From a virus, in IMG/VR virus record IMGVR_UViG_3300047678_000250, positions 1 to 37,466 of that record: a DNA stretch of 37,466 nt. One strand, given 5' to 3'. Within the stretch, counting starts at the first letter, position 1, and each line of letters begins with the position of its first letter. Of the stretch, positions 1 through 7,866 are shown one piece after another. Both the position numbers and the translations under genes were made by a program. The notes beneath the pieces were generated by a model. It was not told the origin of the DNA, did not search any database, and saw nothing but the letters and a program-made list of their open reading frames with translations.

Positions 1-76
1 GCGTCCGCCCGCTCGTCCGCGCCAGACGAACCGCCTCAATCTCAAATTCCTTCGTTAGCCGCTTCTGCTTGGTCAT
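1..76 (-). CDS. IS3-family transposase OrfA, N-terminal fragment (cut by window edge)
   Basis: Read on the minus strand from an ATG at 76, the 25 visible residues begin MTKQKRLTKEFEIEAVRLAR. This is the typical start of the helix-turn-helix OrfA subunit of IS3-type transposases, which binds the terminal inverted repeats. A purine-rich GAGGACC lies just upstream of the ATG. The gene runs off the left edge, so OrfB and completeness cannot be judged. In IS3 elements OrfA starts shortly inside the left end, so the IS end probably lies between about 90 and 140; I could not identify its terminal repeat. Its presence suggests the left flank is host DNA or an IS-disrupted phage end. Confidence 0.72.
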   Translation of the reverse strand, partial: MTKQKRLTKEFEIEAVRLARTSGRT

Positions 77-129
77 AGAGGTCCTCTTTCATAACAAAGA
101 ACTCTCCACTTTTCCGAAGCAAGTCCAAC

Positions 130-390
130 ATGACATATATTTTGACAGCGATCCTTGCGTCCCTGATTTTGGCTTGCCTTCTGCTAAGTATGCTTGCCAG
201 CCTATTTTGGGAGATGCTCCGCGAAATGCGGCTATTTCGCCTTCAAATGCTTGACCACATGATGCCGGGGACTGGTGACACAAGCTACCTTCAACAGATG
301 ACTAGTGATCTGGCGTCAATTTCTTACTTAATAAGCGAAATCCAAGATCACCAAGCGAACGGGCAACGGAAACCCTCCGAACCTCCATAA
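130..390 (+). CDS. Possible small membrane protein (unrecognised)
   Basis: An 86-residue reading frame with a strongly hydrophobic N-terminus (about residues 4-27), then a charged amphipathic part and a Pro/Ser-rich tail. No Shine-Dalgarno sequence precedes the ATG, and the frame stays open upstream towards the IS fragment, so this could be the 3' remnant of a gene interrupted by the IS. Codon use is AT-richer than in the phage genes to the right, which suggests host or otherwise foreign DNA. No family recognised. A chance open frame is possible. Confidence 0.3.
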   Translation: MTYILTAILASLILACLLLSMLASLFWEMLREMRLFRLQMLDHMMPGTGDTSYLQQMTSDLASISYLISEIQDHQANGQRKPSEPP

Positions 391-640
391 CGCCTCAATA
401 CTCCGCTTCCATTCGCGCGAAGCCGCCACAAATGTGTAGCAAAAGGTGTAGCTATCATAAATTGAAACGATTATTTGTCCTTGTTTTTCAGTTACTTACA
501 AGACAATCGTGGCGGAGAAGGTGTCTGTCACATGAATTAACTTACAATATTGTTTTTATTGCGTTTTCAAAAGCGCCCAATGCACTCATACCCCGGAATA
601 TACCCCACCCTTCCGACAACAACCAATCGAAATCGGGCAC
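391..640. other. Non-coding AT-rich flank between the IS-side DNA and the phage late operon
   Basis: About 250 bases with clearly lower GC than the phage genes and no convincing gene. It holds a stretch at 510-523 (TGGCGGAGAAGGTG) resembling the 3' acceptor end of a serine tRNA read on the opposite strand, but no tRNA body is present. A phage-host junction could lie here, but no core repeat is visible because the other end of the prophage is outside the window. Confidence 0.4.
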
Positions 641-670
641 AAAAAAAAGCCCCCGGATCACTCCAGGGGC
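641..670 (-). terminator. Intrinsic terminator of the late (leftward) operon
   Basis: On the minus strand a GC-rich hairpin (arms 649-656 and 663-670, one bulge, six-base loop) is followed directly by eight T residues (648-641). It lies 27 bases beyond the stop of the DNA methylase gene, the last gene of the leftward late operon, and is the natural end of that transcript. Confidence 0.85.
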
Positions 671-696
671 CATCAAATCACTACCAAGGCACCAAA

Positions 697-1539
697 TCAA
701 TCAAACAATCCACCACCGCTGCGGCCGTCACTTATCAGCAACTCGGCCGCCTTCCCTTGTGCGCCGCCATTGACCGAATAGCTGGTCTCAACCGCCTCAA
801 TACGAAAAGCCGCGAAGATTTCTCTCACCTCGGGCACATCGTTTAACGAGAGCAGGAACCGCCCCTTGATGCCCGCCAGCAGCGCGGCCAGGCGTTCAAA
901 GTCCGCCGGCGCAAACACGCCATCGCCATAATCAGTCTCGCAGCCCCAATATGGCGGGTCGAGGTAAAACAGCGTTTCCAGCCGGTCATAGGTCTCAATC
1001 AGCCGGCCGAACGGCAAGCACTCGATCACCACGCCGGCCAGGCGTTCATGCACATCCTCCAGGATGGCGCCCAGCTTCGTTACGTCGAACCGGCCGCCGT
1101 CGGCCGTGCTGGTGCCAAAATTCCGGCCGGCCACCTTCCCGCCGAACGCCGTTAGCTGCAGGTACAAAAACCGCACCGCCCGCTCGAGGTCTGTCAGAGT
1201 ATCCGGATTCGCAGCCTTCAGCCGCTCAAACTCGGCCCGGCTGGTCACCTGCCAGCGCAGCATGTCCATCAGCGGCACATAATGCCGCTGTAGCACCCGG
1301 AACAGCGTTGCCACGTCCCGGCTGATATCGTTCACCACCTCAGCCTGGGCACGGAACGGGCGGCGTAGGAAAACGCCGCCCATGCCCACGAAAGGCTCCA
1401 CGTAGCAGGTGTGAGAGATGGTGGAGATCCGCTGGATAATTCGCGCCGCCAGGCGGCGCTTGCCGCCCAGATACGGCGCAACCGGTTCCACCGGCGTAAC
1501 AGATATTGACTCCATGTCGATTGTCCGGTCATTCTGCAC
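697..1539 (-). CDS. D12-class N6-adenine DNA methyltransferase
   Basis: A 280-residue protein with the hallmarks of D12 (Dam-type) adenine methylases: PYLGGK at residues 22-27, the SAM-binding FVGMGG at 50-55, and the catalytic DPPYWG at 194-199. It would transfer a methyl group from SAM to N6 of adenine in a short DNA site; the site cannot be read from sequence. No restriction partner is nearby, so it is probably an orphan enzyme protecting phage DNA or altering methylation-dependent regulation. It is the last gene of the late operon. The start is a GTG three bases after GGAGG; an ATG at 1515 (residue 9) is an alternative. A perfect 14-bp palindrome (1543-1556) overlaps the ribosome-binding site and might be a site for autoregulation (inference). 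Confidence 0.9.
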   Translation of the reverse strand: MQNDRTIDMESISVTPVEPVAPYLGGKRRLAARIIQRISTISHTCYVEPFVGMGGVFLRRPFRAQAEVVNDISRDVATLFRVLQRHYVPLMDMLRWQVTSRAEFERLKAANPDTLTDLERAVRFLYLQLTAFGGKVAGRNFGTSTADGGRFDVTKLGAILEDVHERLAGVVIECLPFGRLIETYDRLETLFYLDPPYWGCETDYGDGVFAPADFERLAALLAGIKGRFLLSLNDVPEVREIFAAFRIEAVETSYSVNGGAQGKAAELLISDGRSGGGLFD

Positions 1540-1619
1540 CCGCCTCCGGCCGGAGGTGCGGGGCGGTTAATACCGTGCGCGGACAACTTCGCGCGGCTTT
1601 GGCTGCTCGCAACAGCCAG

Positions 1620-1638
1620 GCCCCCGCGCTACGGGGGC
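1620..1638. other. Perfect 7-bp GC hairpin between endolysin and methylase
   Basis: GCCCCCG (1620-1626) and CGGGGGC (1632-1638) form a perfect inverted repeat with a five-base loop, just after the endolysin stop. No T-run follows on either strand, so it is not a standard intrinsic terminator. It may be an mRNA 3'-end stabiliser or attenuator. Confidence 0.45.
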
Positions 1639-1645
1639 AGTCTCG

Positions 1646-2200
1646 TCACACCGGCGCCGGTGCCTCGTTCACGCCTGCCAGCTGGAAGGCCAAGGCCAGA
1701 AAAGAATTCACCCGGTCAAGCCAGCCTTTGCCGTAGATCGAAAACTGCGCAAGGGTGCGGTAATGCGCTGCCTGGGCGTTGCCAATCGCCTGCAGCGCGG
1801 TTTTGGTGCCCACATAGCCGGTATAGGTCGCCAGCGCCGCCAGCGTGCGCGGGCCGATCACGCCATCCTGCTTCACGGCAACCAGTGCCTGCAATTCCGT
1901 CGCCGCCACGGCGCCGGCATTCACCTCGAAATGCATCAGCAGCGCATCCACGCCGGCCGGCAAAAAATCCCCGTCCACCATATTCCAGTATCGCTGGCGG
2001 TAAAGCGGGTCTGTATCAGCCTGCGTTAACCCCTGCATCATCTTGGCGCTTACCAGGGACAGCGGAATCCCCTTCCACGCCGCCCATTCCCGCGCCGTCA
2101 CGCCCAGGTTCGTCATGCCGCCAGGGTCTCGCGGATCGTTAGAAAAACCACCCTCCGCCGCATAAAGATGCGGCATCACCAGTCCAAAATCCTGCTGCAT
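1646..2200 (-). CDS. Endolysin, glycoside hydrolase family 108 with peptidoglycan-binding C-terminus
   Basis: 184 residues. The N-terminus carries the GH108 signature EGGFSNDPRDPGGMTNLGVT starting at Glu16, the presumed catalytic acid of this muramidase-like family (ZliS-type). The region around residues 105-122, with a DGVIGPRT motif, matches the usual peptidoglycan-binding half. It cleaves the glycan chains of murein at the end of the lytic cycle. No signal peptide is seen, so export would depend on a holin; holin-like genes lie directly upstream in the operon (2203-3150). Length is normal for the family. Confidence 0.93.
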   Translation of the reverse strand: MQQDFGLVMPHLYAAEGGFSNDPRDPGGMTNLGVTAREWAAWKGIPLSLVSAKMMQGLTQADTDPLYRQRYWNMVDGDFLPAGVDALLMHFEVNAGAVAATELQALVAVKQDGVIGPRTLAALATYTGYVGTKTALQAIGNAQAAHYRTLAQFSIYGKGWLDRVNSFLALAFQLAGVNEAPAPV

Positions 2201-2202
2201 AT

Positions 2203-2526
2203 CTATTTTCCAAAAAGGAGCTTGACGACTTCGATCAATGCGCCGCCCGAAATCGCGGCCAACATGATCTGAAAAAAATTCCCGCGCGCTGCCTCCCGCT
2301 GCGATTTTGCCCCATTTGCCGTGGCCGTTTGCAAAATCAGCTGATCAAGCTTCGATCCATTCAATGAGCTTAGCGTTTTAACTTCCGCAAGATCGTTCTT
2401 TTGGTCCGCAAATGAATTGACATTCTGCTGGTGCCGCTGCTCATCCAAAACATCCTTCGCGGCGCGCCACAACTCCAGCCTTGTCAACCGGGCGTTCATG
2501 TCGCGAACATCATGTTCATCAGCCAT
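2203..2526 (-). CDS. Small XhlA-like protein with C-terminal membrane segment (lysis cassette)
   Basis: 107 residues. The first about 75 are highly charged and predicted helical, probably coiled coil. A hydrophobic stretch near the C-terminus (about residues 86-104, FFQIMLAAISGG...) is followed by a short basic end. This layout, next to an endolysin, resembles XhlA-type lysis accessory proteins or single-span holin/antiholin partners. The assignment rests on topology and position, not on a specific motif. The endolysin gene starts three bases after its stop, so the two are co-translated. Confidence 0.6.
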   Translation of the reverse strand: MADEHDVRDMNARLTRLELWRAAKDVLDEQRHQQNVNSFADQKNDLAEVKTLSSLNGSKLDQLILQTATANGAKSQREAARGNFFQIMLAAISGGALIEVVKLLFGK

Positions 2527-2541
2527 TTCGTCTCCAACCAG

Positions 2542-2567
2542 AAAAGCGCCCCGGCTTGCGCCGGGGC
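2542..2567 (-). terminator. Intrinsic terminator or attenuator inside the lysis region
   Basis: On the minus strand GCCCCGGC (2567-2560) pairs perfectly with GCCGGGGC (2555-2548) across a four-base loop, followed by GC and four T residues (2545-2542). It lies between the genes at 2575-2880 and 2203-2526. The short T-run suggests partial termination, which would lower expression of the downstream lysis genes. Confidence 0.6.
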
Positions 2568-2574
2568 CAGGTGG

Positions 2575-2880
2575 TTATTTCTCGACGCCGATCAGCTCCA
2601 GGAAGTCATGGAATAGCAGCGCCATGCCGGAAAGCTTCGCCGCGATCACAGGATTGTTCTGCACGGCCGGCGTGGCCGCCAGCGCGGAAAGCCCAACCGC
2701 GACATCGGACGCCGCGGTATGATGGTCCAGGTTCGCTTCCACCGCATTGGCCACGTTCTCGGCGGCATCCAAACCCGCAATCGCGGGTGCGGCTGCGGGC
2801 AGGGCAGCGGCAACAATCGGCGCAAGGCCATTGATAACACCCTCCACGGTCTGTGTGGTACTCTGCAAAGTGCTCGACAT
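2575..2880 (-). CDS. Alanine-rich hypothetical protein of the lysis region
   Basis: 101 residues, rich in Ala and Val, with a mildly hydrophobic stretch at about 18-40 and an overall helical, amphipathic character. No family recognised. Similar small Ala-rich proteins are common beside phage holins, and it lies between the holin-like gene (2920-3150) and the XhlA-like gene. The start is an ATG preceded on the minus strand by AAGGAG, a strong ribosome-binding site. It might be a second holin or an antiholin, but nothing in the sequence proves this. Confidence 0.6.
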   Translation of the reverse strand: MSSTLQSTTQTVEGVINGLAPIVAAALPAAAPAIAGLDAAENVANAVEANLDHHTAASDVAVGLSALAATPAVQNNPVIAAKLSGMALLFHDFLELIGVEK

Positions 2881-2919
2881 TTCATGCTCCTTTTCAAAAC
2901 GCGGGTCCGCCGCGCACGG

Positions 2920-3150
2920 TTAGGTTTTTTCCGCAACCACCTGCTGGGGCGGCGGCGGATCGCTGGGCACCGCCGGCAGAATTTTCAGGGCGATGAGGTA
3001 GTGAAACAACATCGTCAGCAAGCTCGCGAACGCGAGAGCTACGGTATCCGGAATTTGAATCCCGCGCAGCGAAAGAACCCAAACCACAATCACGGTAAAC
3101 AGCCCTGCCCCGCCAGCGGCGCCCTGGCCGCTACCAAGCGTCGTGTTCAT
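2920..3150 (-). CDS. Holin-like membrane protein
   Basis: 76 residues with two hydrophobic segments: about 15-28 (AGLFTVIVVWVLSL) and about 36-59 (ALAFASLLTMLFHYLIALKIL), then a short Pro-rich charged tail. Size, topology and position upstream of the endolysin fit a class II-type holin that permeabilises the inner membrane. The start at 3150 is chosen because GGAG lies a suitable distance upstream. A longer frame from 3231 would overlap the tail-tip gene by about 55 bases and has no ribosome-binding site. Confidence 0.7.
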   Translation of the reverse strand: MNTTLGSGQGAAGGAGLFTVIVVWVLSLRGIQIPDTVALAFASLLTMLFHYLIALKILPAVPSDPPPPQQVVAEKT

Positions 3151-3175
3151 GCGTAAATCTCCAAAATTTTGAATT

Positions 3176-6100
3176 TTAAGCAATCTGAATCGCTGCCAGG
3201 GTAGTAGGATAGGCGCTTCCCGCCGGCACACTATTCATCGACCCTGACGAAACAAAGCACGTCATCTGAATCGTGTGGGTGGCATTATCGCCGGGGATAA
3301 CCACGATTGTATTATTCGGCGCGGCGGTGTAGCTGCCGGCGTTGGACCCATAAGCCACCCCAGCCAAAGTAGTCCCATCGATCAGGAACTGGTTATTACA
3401 GCCTTGCGTGCCGCTTAACAGCATGTTCGATATCAGCAAAAAGGTACGCGCATTTGCGGATGCCGGCAGAGTGATTTTACAATTTGCAACCGTGATATTA
3501 GAGCCTGACGAAAATGTCTGCGGCGTGATTGTCGAGGCAGAATAATTTTGCAAGCCGCTGCCGCCACCAGAACCGCTGGCGCTTATCGTGCCGAACCCGC
3601 CACTGCTCCCGGTGATCGAAACATTTGCTCCTGCCACCAGGCCGAGCATATTGCTGAAAGTCGTTGCGCCATTGATGAACTCAAGCGTCGTTCCACTCAG
3701 ACTCAGCGTGTTGCCAAGTGTGCTGGCAATCGTCGACGCATTTAAACCGCGTCCAATACCGATATCGACGATCATCCCCAGATCGACCGTGCCGAACTGA
3801 GCCCGCAGGCCAGGCCAATCCAACGCCGGGCCGCTTAATGAGAGATGCGGCCCAATCGTCACCGTCGACCCGCCGGTTACCGTCCCCTGCACCAGCGCCG
3901 TGCCGCCACTCAGTCCTGTCGGCGTAGCAGTCACCGGCCCATCCGGGCTGCTGGCGCCCGCCTCGTTGAAGGCCTGCACCCAAAAATAATACAGCGTTCC
4001 GGCCGTCAGGCCCGTCACCAGCTGGCCGGTGCCGCTGGTGGTCACCGGATACACCGTCGCGGCGCCAAAACTGCTGCTGGTCCCGTAGGACACTTGATAG
4101 CCCTGTGTCGTCAGGCTGCTGCTGGGGCTCCAGTCCACCATCGCCCCACCAGCCACGCCGTTGGCCGCAATGCCGCTGGGCGCGGCCGGCACGCTGTTCA
4201 CTAGGCTGCCGCTGCCGGTGGCCGCACTCGTCACCCATGCGCCCACAGCCTGCCCATTCTGGCTCACCGCCCGCACTTGCACCTTATAGCTTGTGGCGGC
4301 CAACGCCGGCGCCAGCACGGTCTGCAGGGTTGCTGCCCCCACGCTGCCGCCATGCGTCCAGGTGGTGCCCCCGTCAGTGCTCCACTGGTAATCATAACTG
4401 CCAAGGTTTGGCCCGGCGCTGGCCGTCCACGCGGCCGTCAGGGAAAGGATCGTCGTGCCATCGCTTTGCGTCACGGCGCTGGGCGTAATGGTCGGCGTCC
4501 CCGGCGCGCCGATTGTGAACGCCGTTCCCACCGACGTGTAGGTGTATACGGCAACGTCGGCGATATCCTGGCCGGCATTCCCAAAATTATTGAACGAGAC
4601 GAACTTAAAATAAAGCGTCTGCCCAACATAGGCTTCCGGCAGATCGTATTTAAAAATAAAATTCGGGTCGAGCCGGGTGAACATCGCGCCGGCGGCATGC
4701 GCCGCCACAGCGGTGCCATATTGCCCGCGCCGCAGATACGTCAGGTCGAAGGAATAGCTGTTCAGCGCGCCTTGCGCCACCGCGCCATAGGCCATGACCT
4801 CGCTATCCACCAGCACCAACGTGCGCAGCGCGTCAGCATCAGCATGACTCGCGGTGGCCGGCAGAATCCCAACACTCTCTGTCAGGTCGACATACAGCGT
4901 ATCCGTGGTGTCCGGGTCCGCGCTGCTTGGCAAGCTGGTGATCAGCGTGCCTTGCAGCAGCCCGCCAAGCACGGTCCCGATATCGGAATAGGTGGTGCCA
5001 TCGAACGAGATATAAACATTCGCCCCGCCCCAGTTGGCGCCGCCGGACGCGCCCACCCACACCTGCGCGACGCCGCCGGTCTGCGCCGCACTCGGCTCAA
5101 AAATCGCCGGCGGATTCACATCGCCTGGCGGCACCAAGCCGTTGAACGTCGGGCCAGCGCTGGATGCCTGGGTGGTATAGACGGATGCAGTGCCCACCCC
5201 ATAAGGAAATTCTTCCGCAGTCACGGTCAAAATCCGGTCCGTCCCGCTTTTCACAGCGGTAATCCGCACCGGAAAATTCACCAGGCCAATATTCGGCTCA
5301 GTGATCGAATAAATATCGCCCGGCTCCATGAAAATAAACCGGCGCGGCAGCTTGAACGTATAGCTTTTTGTGATGTAGGCGGCGCGCTGGCCAATTAGCA
5401 CGGCGCACGTCTGACCAATGCTTTGCAAACATATCTCACGGGCCGAAATTACGTTGGACTGCAGAGGCCCATATTGGTCAATCGAGGTCTGGTCGTACCA
5501 ATGAATCGGCGTGTTATTGTACGCGTTCAGCCGGTCATTGATATCAATCTCGACCTGGTTGAATCCATCCGCCGGGTCAATAATATCCACCTCGACCGGG
5601 TTTTCACCCTGCGTGACGATAAAGTCATCATAACCCAGGTTGTAAATCGGCGTCAGTTCCGGCGTGTAAGTGGCGCCATTCGCCGTGATGGCCGAATCCC
5701 CCAGCGGCACGAATTGCAACTGGTCGCCGGACCAAAAAATCCAGCTATTCGTCAGTTGCGCCCACCGCTGAATCGTCTGGGTCACTTGCTCCGGCTGGTC
5801 ACATGGCGGGGACATAAAAATGCCCTGGGCCTGGCAATAGGTTTTGTAATTTGCGAGGTTCCCCGCCAGCTTCGCGGTCGTCAGCCCAATCGAATATTGC
5901 GGATTGGTCAGATAGTCTTTGATGATATCCGCGGGGTTGGCGTCCGGCAGCCCGGTGCCCGTGCTGTTATACAGCACCCCCATCACCTCAAGATTATGGG
6001 ATGGCAAATCCGGGGAAGAGCCAAGCTGGTATGCGCCGCTCGCCACATAGGCCGTCCGCGCGTAGGCCAACGCCTGCGTCGGGTGCCGGGACGTCAAATA

Positions 6101-6454
6101 GCTCCAAGGCGCTTGGCTCGCAGTCCCGTAAAACAGCGTCAGGTCAAGCAGCGCCAGGTTGGTTATGTCCGTGCCGGCCCATACCTGGTTGATGCCGTAA
6201 ATCGGCCCTTCGCAAATCCCAAGCACCACAGCGCAGGAATAATAATAGCTGCTGCCGCCCTTGCCGAGCGAGCCACCCTTGCCGGACTGCTTGTTCGTGC
6301 GGGATGTGAAATCCCCATACCAAAGCAGATTATCGCCCAGGCGGTTCATCCCGTATAAAATCGGAATAACAAGGCCCTGCGCGGAGGTTTGCAGATTAAT
6401 ATCGGTATAGCGTGGGGTTTTCTGCCCGCCACCACCGCCCAGAAAATTTGCCAT
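3176..6454 (-). CDS. Tail-tip / host-specificity protein with fibronectin type III domains
   Basis: 1092 residues, the largest virion protein. The first about 420 residues match the phage tail baseplate-hub type seen in GTA gp15 and lambda J relatives (start MANFLGGGGG, then conserved hub motifs such as the DIIDPADGFNQVEID region). Residues about 650-750 and 755-848 are two FN3 domains (VPAAPSGI...GLTAGTLYYFWVQAFNEAG). The final about 240 residues are Gly/Ser/Thr-rich beta sequence and probably form the receptor-binding end. It would sit at the tail tip and determine host attachment. It follows DUF2163 and NlpC/P60 genes as in GTA clusters. Its start directly abuts the stop of the NlpC gene. 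Confidence 0.88.
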   Translation of the reverse strand: MANFLGGGGGQKTPRYTDINLQTSAQGLVIPILYGMNRLGDNLLWYGDFTSRTNKQSGKGGSLGKGGSSYYYSCAVVLGICEGPIYGINQVWAGTDITNLALLDLTLFYGTASQAPWSYLTSRHPTQALAYARTAYVASGAYQLGSSPDLPSHNLEVMGVLYNSTGTGLPDANPADIIKDYLTNPQYSIGLTTAKLAGNLANYKTYCQAQGIFMSPPCDQPEQVTQTIQRWAQLTNSWIFWSGDQLQFVPLGDSAITANGATYTPELTPIYNLGYDDFIVTQGENPVEVDIIDPADGFNQVEIDINDRLNAYNNTPIHWYDQTSIDQYGPLQSNVISAREICLQSIGQTCAVLIGQRAAYITKSYTFKLPRRFIFMEPGDIYSITEPNIGLVNFPVRITAVKSGTDRILTVTAEEFPYGVGTASVYTTQASSAGPTFNGLVPPGDVNPPAIFEPSAAQTGGVAQVWVGASGGANWGGANVYISFDGTTYSDIGTVLGGLLQGTLITSLPSSADPDTTDTLYVDLTESVGILPATASHADADALRTLVLVDSEVMAYGAVAQGALNSYSFDLTYLRRGQYGTAVAAHAAGAMFTRLDPNFIFKYDLPEAYVGQTLYFKFVSFNNFGNAGQDIADVAVYTYTSVGTAFTIGAPGTPTITPSAVTQSDGTTILSLTAAWTASAGPNLGSYDYQWSTDGGTTWTHGGSVGAATLQTVLAPALAATSYKVQVRAVSQNGQAVGAWVTSAATGSGSLVNSVPAAPSGIAANGVAGGAMVDWSPSSSLTTQGYQVSYGTSSSFGAATVYPVTTSGTGQLVTGLTAGTLYYFWVQAFNEAGASSPDGPVTATPTGLSGGTALVQGTVTGGSTVTIGPHLSLSGPALDWPGLRAQFGTVDLGMIVDIGIGRGLNASTIASTLGNTLSLSGTTLEFINGATTFSNMLGLVAGANVSITGSSGGFGTISASGSGGGSGLQNYSASTITPQTFSSGSNITVANCKITLPASANARTFLLISNMLLSGTQGCNNQFLIDGTTLAGVAYGSNAGSYTAAPNNTIVVIPGDNATHTIQMTCFVSSGSMNSVPAGSAYPTTLAAIQIA
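4515..4527 (+). repeat. Dispersed motif copy: GTGAACGCCGTTC
   Basis: Exact 13-base copy of the motif at 12699, here followed by CC instead of AC, within the tail-tip protein gene. Confidence 0.55.
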
Positions 6455-6985
6455 CTACGCGGCGTCCATCAGCCGCAACCGCTGCCAAACGGAGAAAAAT
6501 TTTCGTGGCCGCGCGCCGCCGGTTCCAATCTTCGCCAACTGCACCTCAAACAAATCGCCATAAGTGCAGAATTTCCAGGCAGCGTTAGAATGCACGCACC
6601 TGGAATCGGAAACCATGATGCCGCCATGCGAGAAACAGCGGCCGAACTGAAACAGCACGATATCACCAGGTCGCGGCGTCTCCACTTCCCGCGCCACGGT
6701 TTCAACCCAACGCAAATACCGCTCCTCCGGATTGTGCAGATGCCATTCCGGGGGATACGGCCGCGGGTCGAACGGCATAAACACGCCCGCATCCATCCAG
6801 CAGCGCACCAGCAGCATGCCGCAATCCACGCCAACGCCTTTGGTCGCGCCCAATTGCCGGTACGGCGTACCCACCCACGTTTCAGCTTCACGCACCACCG
6901 CCGCGCGCTGCGCGGCCTCGATGGCATCCGTCATCGGCAACGTCCCAGGCGTGGGCGTCGGCAAGTACGGCGGCGGCGAATCCAT
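6455..6985 (-). CDS. NlpC/P60 family tail peptidase (GTA gp14-like)
   Basis: 176 residues. The catalytic Cys is at 55 in GVDCGMLL and the catalytic His at 120 in FSHGGIMV, with a later His (132) as probable third residue. This is the NlpC/P60 cysteine peptidase fold used by tailed phages to open cell-wall peptides during DNA entry. Order (DUF2460, DUF2163, NlpC/P60, hub protein) is that of the R. capsulatus GTA genes 12-15. Its ATG overlaps the stop of the DUF2163 gene (TGATG), implying translational coupling. An internal Met at residue 18 is an alternative start. Confidence 0.92.
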   Translation of the reverse strand: MDSPPPYLPTPTPGTLPMTDAIEAAQRAAVVREAETWVGTPYRQLGATKGVGVDCGMLLVRCWMDAGVFMPFDPRPYPPEWHLHNPEERYLRWVETVAREVETPRPGDIVLFQFGRCFSHGGIMVSDSRCVHSNAAWKFCTYGDLFEVQLAKIGTGGARPRKFFSVWQRLRLMDAA

Positions 6986-7863
6986 CAGGTCGCGGTTTCG
7001 GCCGGCGGAATAAAGTCGAACCCGCGCCTGTTTTGTAAGTTATTGAACACGCCGCTGCAGGTCACGCTGCGCTTGTCGCAGCCATAGGTCGCCGTGAAAG
7101 TGTCGCCGATCGCCGGCACAGCATCCAGCGGATACACGAGGCCAATGCCAGCGGAATTCGCGGCCTGGATCGTGCGTGCTTGTCCGGCGCCTGCGCCGCT
7201 GGTGATCGTCAGCGTACCCTGAACGAACCGAATGGGCGATCCCGGGGCCGTGCCCCACGGCACATAAACCTTGTTCACGCCGCCGGCGCCTACCGCATTG
7301 GTATCGGTGAACGCCGCGCGGGAAGCACCGCAATTCACATCGAACAGCGTATGGATGCAGCCAAGCGAATATTTATTTTTCGGCATATATTGCTGCATCA
7401 GGACATTATCACCCTTCACCGTCAGCTTCACGCCAGTCGCGGTAATCGTCGCGGGCCCAGCCCGTCCGGCAAACACCAGGCAACTGCCTAGCGAAACATC
7501 GCCATAGGTCGGCATCAGAATTTCCGAAATCGTGATGTAGGCGCCGGTCAAAAGCCCTTGATGAACCAGCGTCTTAAAATTTTGCCCGCCCTGCCAATCA
7601 GTCCCGTCGGAATAAAACTGGATATCGCAAGTCGGCACGTCGATCGTGTTGACGACGCTCCATTCCCCAACATCCACGGCTGGCACGCCGTTCGGGCCAG
7701 CGCCCGTCGCCTGGTAGACGTTGCCGCCATAGGTGATCGGTTGGTCGAGCGTGGTCAGGTAAATCGTGCCCCCGGCCGCCAGATCGATTGTGATTAGGCT
7801 GGCATCGATGCACGGCTGCCCAGACAGCGCGAAGCTGATAAAGGCCGAAGATACAGCGCGCAT
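6985..7863 (-). CDS. DUF2163 / phage BR0599-family tail hub protein (GTA gp13-like)
   Basis: 292 residues. The N-terminal half has the DUF2163 pattern (LTTLDQPITYGGNVYQA...). The C-terminal half has the cysteine-containing BR0599 signature (NCGASRAAFT and GCDKRSVTCSGVFNNLQNRRGF). In the R. capsulatus GTA this protein forms part of the hub at the distal tail. Its C-terminal cysteines could bind a metal, as described for the GTA homologue (family knowledge). Position between DUF2460 and NlpC/P60 genes supports the call. Start ATG at 7863, three bases after the stop of the preceding gene. Confidence 0.9.
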   Translation of the reverse strand: MRAVSSAFISFALSGQPCIDASLITIDLAAGGTIYLTTLDQPITYGGNVYQATGAGPNGVPAVDVGEWSVVNTIDVPTCDIQFYSDGTDWQGGQNFKTLVHQGLLTGAYITISEILMPTYGDVSLGSCLVFAGRAGPATITATGVKLTVKGDNVLMQQYMPKNKYSLGCIHTLFDVNCGASRAAFTDTNAVGAGGVNKVYVPWGTAPGSPIRFVQGTLTITSGAGAGQARTIQAANSAGIGLVYPLDAVPAIGDTFTATYGCDKRSVTCSGVFNNLQNRRGFDFIPPAETAT

Positions 7864-7866
7864 GCG

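Noticed and set aside
432-846. Plus-strand frames left of and inside the methylase end
   Set aside because: They cross the terminator and overlap the methylase C-terminus; no start signals or recognisable sequence.
4277-6358. Two long plus-strand frames opposite the tail-tip gene
   Set aside because: GC-rich third positions of the real gene keep these frames open; their translations are Arg/His-rich without domains.
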